The position numbers and the translations under genes are program-made. DNA of 22,984 nucleotides from Albibeggiatoa sp964388965 (GTDB taxonomy: Bacteria > Pseudomonadota > Gammaproteobacteria > Beggiatoales > Beggiatoaceae): the NCBI GenBank assembly GCA_964388965.1, contig CAYMCP010000058.1:1-22984 (forward strand), given 5' to 3'. This document shows positions 8,152 through 15,538 of the stretch, piece by piece. The notes beneath the pieces were generated by a model. The model made no database searches. It saw only the letters and a program-made list of their open reading frames with translations, and was not told the origin of the DNA. The first letter of the stretch is position 1. Each line of letters starts with the position of its first letter.

Positions 8152-10284
8152 TTAATCCTTTTTATATACTTGTTTACAGTTCCAAGTTGAATAGCAAGCA
8201 TAATCAGTAAAAAATTGTATATCTAAGTTTTCCTCAATAAATGCCTCGTCACCAGAAGGTACACTAGCAACGGGTTGTGTGTTGTAATCAATTGGAATAT
8301 TACCGCCAAACATCGCCCCATTATGTACTGTACGCAAATTTAATGTACTATGTGCATCGCCTTCTAAGTAATTGTCTATACGACTTTTATAACAACCTAT
8401 TGCATAAGGTTCTGCTGTGCAGCCCACACAAGTACACGTTGCGCACGATAGTGGATAAGTCGCGCAAAATGATTTGTCATCTTGCACTTGGGTAAATGCC
8501 TCATAGTTAGCTAAAGTACTGGTTTCGTTTAGGGCTAAACGCCGACCTGCTGCGATGAGCATAAAATTACGACTTGCACCAGACAAGGTTAAATCAGCTA
8601 CAGTTGTTGGCATAGTCGTTTGCTCCCAACCGTCATTTAACGTTGAATCGGTTAATTTAGATAAAGTATCTGATTTTCTTTGCATTTCGCGTGCTTTGTA
8701 ATTATTCCAATCCTCTAATATCCAATCTGTGCCGTTGATTAAACCTTGCCGCGCTGTCTTAATCCAAATTAATGTATCTGGATAAGGTTGATAATCATCA
8801 TCTAAAGTATAAAAAATCTTATCTTTCCACGCTTCCCACCACGCCCAATTATGTTCATTAAAACATTCATTTGACCAGTTATTAGCCATATCTGCATTTA
8901 TCGTGTGAGAAATCATTATAGGATTAGTATCAATAGGCTCTGTTGACAAAATACTAGGAATGCGTCCAAAGCGTTGTCCTGTTTGCTCTTTAAAAGTAGC
9001 ATCGCTTAGTGCGACTGCCCAAGGATAATTAGCAGTTATATCAATCGCATTTCCTCTATGTTTGTTTTGATTATTGGTAGAAGTACATTCCGTTTGACAA
9101 TTGTTTTTATCCGTAACGCAATCAGTTTCGCATTGAGTTTGCTCAGTCGTACACTGCGATTGACAGGTAATATCACCTTCCCCGCATTTTGCGAGACATT
9201 GATTGTTTGCCTCAGTGCAGTACATACTACAACTTTCATTTTTCCAACAGCTATATTGACAATTAGAAATCATTTCATTGACATATTGTGTAATATCAGC
9301 TTCAAATCTGTTACGAAATGTGTCGATTGCAGGTGAATTTTCATTGCCGATTGGAATACTGTAAGTATTAAAGGAATTTGTCCGATTGTTTGAAAAATAT
9401 CCTTCAATACATCGCATTGCCTCAGCAATAACGCGATAATCCATCAGCTTATAGACGGGTGCAAAATCTTGAGGTGTAATCACGATAAGCGCATCATTAA
9501 AAATTTCTTCGCCATCACTGTTATAAGTCGTTGTAGCCTGAACAAAGGTAGGATATTGCTCATCATCAGCATCACTATCATAAAAAATACGGTTAGATGT
9601 CCCACCACCGACCAATACACCTCCACCAGTGGCATTGTTAATATTGCTAATTGTTTCTAGGTAGTTACTTGCTTGATTAAGTTCAGCATTTTTCTGATTT
9701 TTATGACCACACACCGTTTGCGTGCCCGAACTTGCGCTACCACTACGGATTTGATTTTTTAATGGTTTATTTGGCGCGAACACGACCGCAATAGCACGAT
9801 TAAGTGCATCATTTCCATTTAAAATGTTGCCATTGACATCTTTAACGATGATGTCACCATCCGTGCTACTCGTAATTAACTGTTTAGGATTGTCTTTGTA
9901 ACTACCGGAAACCGCATACCATAAGCATTCTCCGCTGCCGTCATACAGTGGTGGCAGTCCCAATGTGCGCCAAGGAAAACGTCCCAGTACAGTCCGACCT
10001 TTGTTTGCACAGGGTGGATTTGCACTGCCATCACCCGTTATATCTGGACAAGGCAAGTATCCAGTTCCAAAATTAATTGTGTCGCTATGAGTTTGATCGT
10101 AGCCGGCTGCGAAGCCAATTAAAGCTTGTTTTGCTTGATGTAGTGAGCGTTGAGTTTGTTGCTGTTGTAACAATTTTATGTCATGTCTATCATTGATCGC
10201 GCTGATGACCACTGTTGTAATAGCGAGCAGCAGCATGATAAGCATAAGCAGTAAAATCGCGCCATTTTGTCGAAATATCTTCAT
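8152..10284 (-). CDS. Large pilin-like exported protein with cysteine-rich 11-residue repeats
   Basis: Unrecognised protein of 710 aa. The N-terminus MKIFRQNGAILLLMLIMLLLA is a short basic stretch and one long hydrophobic helix, followed by a Gln-rich helix. It looks like a pilin-type N-terminus (as in PilX-like proteins) but lacks the GFTLxE cleavage motif. At about residues 75-120 it has LPCPDITGDG, WRTLGL and LWYAVSG, matching the domain in the next gene. Residues 342-406 form six units of C-x3-C-x5/6, twelve cysteines at an 11-residue spacing. A second Cys cluster, CATCTCVGC, occurs near residue 610. There is no CxxCH heme motif. An alternative TTG start at 10296 would add four residues; ATG 10284 is preferred. 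It is one base from the prepilin gene, so it probably acts with it as a large or tip component of a pilus-like structure (inference). Confidence 0.7.
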   Translation of the reverse strand: MKIFRQNGAILLLMLIMLLLAITTVVISAINDRHDIKLLQQQQTQRSLHQAKQALIGFAAGYDQTHSDTINFGTGYLPCPDITGDGSANPPCANKGRTVLGRFPWRTLGLPPLYDGSGECLWYAVSGSYKDNPKQLITSSTDGDIIVKDVNGNILNGNDALNRAIAVVFAPNKPLKNQIRSGSASSGTQTVCGHKNQKNAELNQASNYLETISNINNATGGGVLVGGGTSNRIFYDSDADDEQYPTFVQATTTYNSDGEEIFNDALIVITPQDFAPVYKLMDYRVIAEAMRCIEGYFSNNRTNSFNTYSIPIGNENSPAIDTFRNRFEADITQYVNEMISNCQYSCWKNESCSMYCTEANNQCLAKCGEGDITCQSQCTTEQTQCETDCVTDKNNCQTECTSTNNQNKHRGNAIDITANYPWAVALSDATFKEQTGQRFGRIPSILSTEPIDTNPIMISHTINADMANNWSNECFNEHNWAWWEAWKDKIFYTLDDDYQPYPDTLIWIKTARQGLINGTDWILEDWNNYKAREMQRKSDTLSKLTDSTLNDGWEQTTMPTTVADLTLSGASRNFMLIAAGRRLALNETSTLANYEAFTQVQDDKSFCATYPLSCATCTCVGCTAEPYAIGCYKSRIDNYLEGDAHSTLNLRTVHNGAMFGGNIPIDYNTQPVASVPSGDEAFIEENLDIQFFTDYACYSTWNCKQVYKKD
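9067..9261 (-). repeat. Protein-level repeat: six C-x3-C units of 10-11 residues
   Basis: Inside the 710-aa pilin-like protein the units begin CQYSC, CSMYC, CLAKC, CQSQC, CETDC and CQTEC. The first is 10 residues and the next five are 11 residues. Residues between the cysteines are polar, as in a solvent-exposed helix. Confidence 0.9.
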
Positions 10285-10499
10285 AACAGTAAACAACTAG
10301 TGATGATTAACATAGAGTAATCGTAGTGTAGGAGTGCATATTATTTTGCCAACTTTTTCAGAGTTTTTTAGACTTTTTAGATCAACTCCTAGCCCCTAAC
10401 GTGATGTAGTCCTTAACAGTCCGACGCACCGCCTATTTTCACCGCACCAAGCCGTAAAGTCCTTACAGTTATAGAATGAATTGAGCAAAGTTTCAAGTT

Positions 10500-11117
10500 T
10501 TACGCAGAGGTAATGACACCTAAATAGTTATTAACACTGTGAATAAATCGCTCAATAGAAGGAATTTCAAGTACAAAAGCAACATAACCTTCGACTTCCT
10601 TAGTTTTCAACATAAAATCCATGCGTAAAAACATTACCAAGTCATTCGATTTTGTGCCTCTGAGAATATCATCCGCGGTCCCGGTGATAAAAATAGGTAA
10701 ATCGCTGTGTAATTCATGTGTTAATACATTAGCGAGGCTAGCAAGGCAAGAATTTAAGATAATATTACCGATTTCAAGTAACGCATCTCGTTCCAATTCT
10801 TTGAGCATTTCAATCGGTAAATCTTCCCTGATCAAAGTTTTGACCAGCTCAAGACTTTTTTCCTCCGCGAATAGTAGGAGTGCGTCGCCCCAAAACGGAC
10901 CGTTAAAGTGTTGTTTAATTGCAGCAATAGAATTCGTTGAATGAATTATAATTTGTTGAGCAGCGGTATGGCGTGGGAGTAATTCCACACTAGGAATCGA
11001 GAGTTTAATTTCCTCGTTTACCATTTCACTCAAAGCAGCCGCAGCTTGCCCCATACCGATATTAAGTAATTCGGTAATCGCATCGTGCTGTAAGGGAGTT
11101 AACTGTATGTCAGCCAT
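10500..11117 (-). CDS. cheC: CheC-type phosphatase of CheY-P
   Basis: CheC proteins remove the phosphoryl group from phosphorylated CheY. The 205-aa product contains two copies of the family motif (D/S)-x3-E-x2-N-x22-P: D12, E16, N19, P42 and D111, E115, N118, P141. Both catalytic centres therefore look intact, and the length is normal for CheC. The ATG lies within the end of the cheY gene (8-bp overlap), so the two are translationally coupled and CheY is the obvious substrate. No CheA, CheW, CheD or receptor gene is in the window, so whether the pair controls motility, twitching or something else cannot be told here. Confidence 0.85.
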   Translation of the reverse strand: MADIQLTPLQHDAITELLNIGMGQAAAALSEMVNEEIKLSIPSVELLPRHTAAQQIIIHSTNSIAAIKQHFNGPFWGDALLLFAEEKSLELVKTLIREDLPIEMLKELERDALLEIGNIILNSCLASLANVLTHELHSDLPIFITGTADDILRGTKSNDLVMFLRMDFMLKTKEVEGYVAFVLEIPSIERFIHSVNNYLGVITSA

Positions 11118-11463
11118 TGATAAAGTTCAGTATTTTTTCTTCGGTGATAGGTTTAGAAATAAAGCCGATCCCAAGTGCTTGCGCCTTTAGGCGTACACCT
11201 TCCTGAATATTGGCAGTGAGTAAACCAATTTTAGCAGCAGGAAAACGCTCTACTAGCTTTGACGCGAGAAATAAACCATCCATACCAGGCATATTCAAAT
11301 CCAAAGTTGCTAATGAGATTGTTGTTTGCTCGGTTTTTTGCAACGCTTCCTCTGCATTACTTGCTTCGATCACGCTTGCATCTGGTTTTGCTTGTGCAAT
11401 GATAGTACGGATAAGCATTCGTGATACACGACTATCGTCAACAACCAAAATGTTTTCTGCCAT
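11110..11463 (-). CDS. CheY-like single-domain response regulator
   Basis: A 117-aa receiver domain with nothing attached. The acidic pocket is D9 and D10, the phosphorylation site D55 (in LDLNMPGMDG), the switch Thr T83 (LLTAN) and the conserved Lys K104 (SKPIT). All are present, so it should be phosphorylated and signal through protein contact, not DNA binding. The start is supported by the normal N-terminus MAENILVVDDS. It overlaps cheC downstream by 8 bp, and that product is the likely phosphatase for it. Its histidine kinase is not in the window. Confidence 0.9.
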   Translation of the reverse strand: MAENILVVDDSRVSRMLIRTIIAQAKPDASVIEASNAEEALQKTEQTTISLATLDLNMPGMDGLFLASKLVERFPAAKIGLLTANIQEGVRLKAQALGIGFISKPITEEKILNFING

Positions 11464-11973
11464 ATTTTGTTCCTAAAATGTATCTGTGCTAAATAAAACG
11501 CCTTTGGCATGAACCAATGACATCAATAATCTTATGCCAAATATAAGCTTAGATGCAAGATGTTTTTAAGATAGCGGTTTTTTTACAACATACTGTAGCA
11601 TGTATTAAAATGAAGTAATATAATTTGACGTTATATTATTATCTCGAATTACGCACTGAAATTAAAAATCAGCACTTAATCAGTAACTTAAACTGTGAAA
11701 AGTTATTCTAAGTAATCGATGTGATACAAACAGATAATTAATATTTTAATCACTACTGATTAGTCGATAAGATAAGCTTTTAGTTTTAAAGTGTCATAAT
11801 TTTTTGATTTTGTGAATAAATCAAGCCCATATTAAAACCTGAACTCATATCAAATTTTAAAAAATACGCAAGTTATCATCGTAACTTAAAGTATCGTTAT
11901 TTATTATGGGAATACAAAATAAAAGATGTATTTCCTTTGCCATTCCTCTCTTTTAGATTGAAAGGATTGAAAG
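11464..11973. other. 510-bp divergent intergenic region, no gene seen
   Basis: This AT-rich spacer separates the minus-strand cheY-cheC pair from plus-strand alaC and must hold both promoters. No convincing -35/-10 pair, RNA gene or ORF was seen. Near alaC the heptamer TTGAAAG occurs three times (11958-11964, 11967-11973, 11974-11980), the last including the start codon. Confidence 0.5.
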
Positions 11974-13158
11974 TTGAAAGACGAATTCCAACGCATACAA
12001 CGTTTACCACCTTATGTTTTTAATATTGTTGGAGAATTAAGACAGGCTGCTAGAGCCAGAGGCGAGGATATTGTTGATTTTAGTATGGGCAATCCAGACC
12101 AGCCTACACCTGAGCATATTGTTAATAAATTGATAGAAGTTGCTAGTCGTAAAGATACACATCGTTATTCTGCCTCCAAAGGCATACCACGTTTGCGTCG
12201 AGCGATGGCGAATTGGTATGCTAATCGTTACAGTGTTGAATTAGATTTTGATAAAGAAGTGATTGTTACTATCGGCTCTAAGGAAGGTTTAGCACATTTG
12301 GCGTTAGCGACGATGGGACCAGGCGATTCTGTGCTTGTGCCTAATCCGGCATATCCGATTCATCCTTATGGTTTTGTCATTGCGGGTGCTGATATTCGTC
12401 ATGTGCCGTTAGTGCCGGGAGTTGATTTTTTTGAGGAATTGGAAAAAGCGATTACATCCTCTTGGCCACGTCCCAAAATGTTAGTGTTAAATTTTCCCGG
12501 CAATCCAACGACGCAATGTGTAGATTTAGAATTTTTTAAAAAAGTAGTCAAAATCGCCCGTGAGCATCAAGTGTGGGTCATTCACGATTTAGCTTATGCA
12601 GATATTGTATTTGATGGTTATCAAGCACCGTCCATCTTGCAAGTGGAAGGAGCGAAAGATATTGCAGTAGAATCTTTTTCATTATCAAAAAGTTATAACA
12701 TGCCGGGTTGGCGTATCGGTTTTATGTGCGGTAATCCTACCCTAATTGCAGCATTGGCACGGATTAAGTCCTATTTGGATTACGGTACGTTTACCCCAAT
12801 TCAAGTAGCGGCGATTACTGCGCTGGAAGAATCGCAAGATTGTGTAGCACAAATTCGTGATATGTACAAAGAACGACGTGATGTATTATGTGACGGTTTA
12901 AACGCTGCGGGTTGGAAAATTGAAAAACCGAAAGCAACAATGTTTGTCTGGGCAAAAATTCCAGAACCTTATCGACATCTAGGATCGCTAGAGTTTTCTA
13001 AAAAATTACTCACGGATGCTAAAGTTGCCGTTTCTCCCGGCATCGGTTTTGGCGATTATGGAGATGATCATGTACGCATCGCTCTGATTGAAAATCTACA
13101 CCGTAGCCGTCAAGCAATTCGCGGCATCAAGGATATGTTTAAAAGGGATGCCTCTTAG
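11974..13158 (+). CDS. alaC: Alanine aminotransferase AlaC (PLP-dependent class I/II)
   Basis: AlaC transfers amino groups between alanine/pyruvate and glutamate/2-oxoglutarate in the cytoplasm. The 394-aa product has the fold-type I aminotransferase pattern: SMGNPDQPTPEHI near residue 40, NPAYPIH at 124-130, NFPGNPTTQ with N177, HDLAYAD with D205, SLSKSYNMPGWRIGF with PLP-binding K239 and R247, and a C-terminal HVRIALIEN segment holding the substrate Arg. The start is a TTG with AAGGA 7 nt upstream; an in-frame TGA at 11968-11970 rules out any earlier start, and the next Met is at residue 38. LPPYVFNIVGELR at the N-terminus is typical of AlaC. apaH follows 177 bp later on the same strand. 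Confidence 0.93.
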   Translation: MKDEFQRIQRLPPYVFNIVGELRQAARARGEDIVDFSMGNPDQPTPEHIVNKLIEVASRKDTHRYSASKGIPRLRRAMANWYANRYSVELDFDKEVIVTIGSKEGLAHLALATMGPGDSVLVPNPAYPIHPYGFVIAGADIRHVPLVPGVDFFEELEKAITSSWPRPKMLVLNFPGNPTTQCVDLEFFKKVVKIAREHQVWVIHDLAYADIVFDGYQAPSILQVEGAKDIAVESFSLSKSYNMPGWRIGFMCGNPTLIAALARIKSYLDYGTFTPIQVAAITALEESQDCVAQIRDMYKERRDVLCDGLNAAGWKIEKPKATMFVWAKIPEPYRHLGSLEFSKKLLTDAKVAVSPGIGFGDYGDDHVRIALIENLHRSRQAIRGIKDMFKRDAS

Positions 13159-13335
13159 AAAAAATGCTTTATCCACCCGCACGTAAAACGCTGTCCTTTC
13201 AGGCTAGGAAGATGTCAACATTAGTCGTGGACGAAAATGCTGTGTGGGTAGATTTTGTTGCGCACTTTGGTGGGGGGTTGCTCGCCCTCTTTTGGGTGCG
13301 CGTTGATATTAATAAAAATGGATTAATGTGAATCA

Positions 13336-14190
13336 ATGGCAACGTATGCAATTGGCGATATTCAGGGTTGTTTTAAAGAATTGCAGCAACTTTTACAATT
13401 AATTAAATTTGACCCTAAACAAGATAATTTATGGTGTGCAGGTGACTTGGTCAATCGTGGACCTCAATCCTTAGAAGTGCTACGATTTTTCAAACAACTA
13501 GGCGATAAAGCTAAAATTGTATTAGGTAATCATGATTTACATTTACTTGCGATTTCTGCTGGTAATAAGGATTATTTGCATAAATCTGACACATTAGATG
13601 CGATTTTCAAAGCAAAAGATCATAATGAATTAATTACATGGCTACGTCATCAACCACTTTTACATCACGATAAAACATTAAATTTCACGATGATTCACGC
13701 AGGATTACCACCTCAATGGGATTTAGCATTAGCCATGCAATGTGCCAAAGAATTAGAAACTGTTTTGCAAGACGATGTACAATTTATTAAATTTACTCAA
13801 CACTTATATGGCAAAAAACCTAAAAAATGGTCAGAAAAATTAGAAGGTTGGGAGCGAATACGTTTTATTGCCAATTGTTTTACACGAATGCGTTATTGCA
13901 ATGCAAAAGGTAAATTGGATTTAAAACGTACAGGTTCACCGGCTGCTGAAAAGCAACTTAATGGTGAAGATGGCTTTTTAGCTTGGTATTTACATGAACA
14001 CCGTAAAAGCCGTGATTTAAAAATTATTTTCGGACACTGGGCAACACACGGATTTCATGCAGGTAATGGTGTATTCGCTTTGGATACAGGCTGTTTATGG
14101 GGAGGCGCACTAACTGCATTACGCTTGGAAGATGAAGCGGTGTTTAGTGTGCGTTGTCAAGGCGAAATGAAACCAAAAACACGTAATTAA
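13336..14190 (+). CDS. apaH: Symmetrical bis(5'-nucleosyl)-tetraphosphatase ApaH
   Basis: ApaH cleaves diadenosine tetraphosphate symmetrically to two ADP and can also remove Np4 caps from RNA. The 284-aa product shows the metallophosphatase (PPP-family) motifs in order: GDIQGC (7-12), GDLVNRGP (36-43), GNHD (64-67), a conserved IHAGLPPQW, and FGHWATHG with ALDTGCLWGG near the C-terminus. The length is normal. The start ATG has only a weak ribosome site. The usual proteobacterial neighbours ksgA/apaG/pdxA are absent; alaC lies upstream and ilvE follows 165 bp downstream on the same strand. Confidence 0.95.
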   Translation: MATYAIGDIQGCFKELQQLLQLIKFDPKQDNLWCAGDLVNRGPQSLEVLRFFKQLGDKAKIVLGNHDLHLLAISAGNKDYLHKSDTLDAIFKAKDHNELITWLRHQPLLHHDKTLNFTMIHAGLPPQWDLALAMQCAKELETVLQDDVQFIKFTQHLYGKKPKKWSEKLEGWERIRFIANCFTRMRYCNAKGKLDLKRTGSPAAEKQLNGEDGFLAWYLHEHRKSRDLKIIFGHWATHGFHAGNGVFALDTGCLWGGALTALRLEDEAVFSVRCQGEMKPKTRN

Positions 14191-14354
14191 TATTTTAGTT
14201 TATTAATCATAAATTAAATAATACTTAATTTTATAAGCAATTTATACTTTGATAAAAAGTGATATTTGGCAAAAACGGCATTCAAACTTGTGATTTTAGT
14301 ATAGAATAAGCAGGCAATAGTGAATGCGCAATATTTTGTTAAGGAGAAAATAAA

Positions 14355-15281
14355 ATGGCTGGAATGGGTGACCGTGATGGTCTCATCTGGTTTGACGGGG
14401 AAATGGTGCCTTGGCGCGAGGCAAAAACCCATGTTTTAACACACACATTGCATTATAGCATGGGCGTATTTGAAGGTGTAAGGGCTTATCGAACAGATAA
14501 AGGTGCTGCTATTTTTCGCTTACCAGAGCATACACGACGTTTATTTGATTCTGCTCATATTTTGGGTATGCAAATGCCCTTTGATCAGGCAACTTTGAAT
14601 CAAGCTCAAATCGACGCGGTAAAACAAAATAATTTGGACAGTGCTTATATACGTCCGATGTGTTTTTACGGTTCGGAAGGTATGGGACTGAGAGCCGATA
14701 ATTTAAAAGTACACGTCATTATTGCTGCTTGGACTTGGGGAGCATATTTAGGTGACGAAGGTTTAGAAAAAGGGATTAGGATTCGCACATCTTCCTACAC
14801 TCGCCATCATGTCAACATTACCATGTGTAAAGCTAAAGCAAATGGTAACTATATGAATTCAATGTTAGCTTTGCAAGAAGCATTGGCTTGTGGTTATGAT
14901 GAAGCGTTATTGCTGGACAATGAGGGCTATGTTACAGAGGGTAGCGGTGAAAATATTTTTATTGTACGTGATGGTGTTATCTATACGCCAGATTTAACGT
15001 CCGCCTTAAATGGCATTACTCGTTCAACTATTTTTACATTAGCGCGTGAGTTGGGTTTAGAGGTACGAGAAAAAAGGATTACTCGTGACGAAGTATACAT
15101 TGCAGATGAAGCCTTTTTTACTGGCACAGCCGCCGAAGTGACACCGATTCGTGAAGTGGATAATCGTCAAATTGGTTCAGGTAGCAGAGGTTTAATTACA
15201 GAAAAACTACAAACTATGTATTTTGATGTAGTTTACGGTCGCAGCGAAAAACACCAAAATTGGCTAACTTATACTCGTTAA
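14355..15281 (+). CDS. ilvE: Branched-chain amino acid aminotransferase IlvE
   Basis: IlvE performs the last step of Leu, Ile and Val synthesis, transferring the amino group from glutamate to the branched 2-oxo acids. The 308-aa product is a fold-type IV PLP enzyme: FDGEMVPWREAKTHVLTHTLHY near the N-terminus, GVFEGVRAY at 37-45, PLP-binding K161 in CKAKANGNYMNS, EGSGENIF, NGITRSTI and FFTGTAAEVTPI. The length matches proteobacterial IlvE. The start is well supported by AAGGAG (14341-14346) 8 nt before the ATG. A MITE copy begins 63 bp after the stop codon. Confidence 0.96.
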   Translation: MAGMGDRDGLIWFDGEMVPWREAKTHVLTHTLHYSMGVFEGVRAYRTDKGAAIFRLPEHTRRLFDSAHILGMQMPFDQATLNQAQIDAVKQNNLDSAYIRPMCFYGSEGMGLRADNLKVHVIIAAWTWGAYLGDEGLEKGIRIRTSSYTRHHVNITMCKAKANGNYMNSMLALQEALACGYDEALLLDNEGYVTEGSGENIFIVRDGVIYTPDLTSALNGITRSTIFTLARELGLEVREKRITRDEVYIADEAFFTGTAAEVTPIREVDNRQIGSGSRGLITEKLQTMYFDVVYGRSEKHQNWLTYTR

Positions 15282-15344
15282 TTTTCTCTACTCGCTTACC
15301 GTGTAATAGCCTTTGTCATAATTTAACGATTATGGGTATCTACT

Positions 15345-15502
15345 TAGGCGTTACGCAGTTGAAGTGTTAATCAATTGAGTTTGTTAAACTATTTTCCTCG
15401 TCCCAATGGTCTCCGTTGGGAGGCAGCAGGGACGCTCTACGTCCTGATTTATTGTGAGTTGCAAACATAAGTAAAATTTTCGTGTGAACTGCGTAATTCC
15501 TA
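15345..15502. mobile_element. MITE-like element, copy 2 (long form, 158 bp)
   Basis: The left end TAGGCGTTACGCAGTT (15345-15360) and right end AACTGCGTAATTCCTA (15487-15502) are inverted repeats ending in TA. The left arm up to about 15395 matches copy 4, while 15396-15446 is the GC-richer two-hairpin module shared with copy 1. The first hairpin pairs CCCAATGG with CCGTTGGG (one T-G wobble) around TCT. It lies between ilvE and the hydrogenase genes. Confidence 0.75.
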
Positions 15503-15506
15503 AAAG

Positions 15507-15538
15507 GTAAAATTTTTATTTGAACTGTGTAATTGTTA
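15507..15538. mobile_element. Remnant of a MITE right end, overlapping the end of the hydrogenase gene
   Basis: AAAATTTTTATTTGAACTG is identical to the right arm of copy 4 (about 18959-18977), after which it decays (TGTAATTGTTA against CGTCACTCCTA). It lies directly after copy 2, as if the hairpin module with its own right end had entered an older element. Read on the minus strand it encodes the last seven residues and the stop codon of the large subunit. Confidence 0.6.

Noticed and set aside
9067..9261. Multiheme or ferredoxin-like interpretation of the Cys repeat
   Set aside because: No CxxCH motif and no CxxCxxC cluster pattern; spacing is C-x3-C throughout.
10329..10391. TAGGAGT...ACTCCTA as a fifth MITE
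   Set aside because: Only the outer seven bases pair; the ACGCAGTT core of the family is absent on both sides.
14191..14354. Leucine/isoleucine attenuator or riboswitch before ilvE
   Set aside because: No leader peptide rich in branched-chain codons, terminator hairpin or riboswitch core was seen in the 164-bp spacer.
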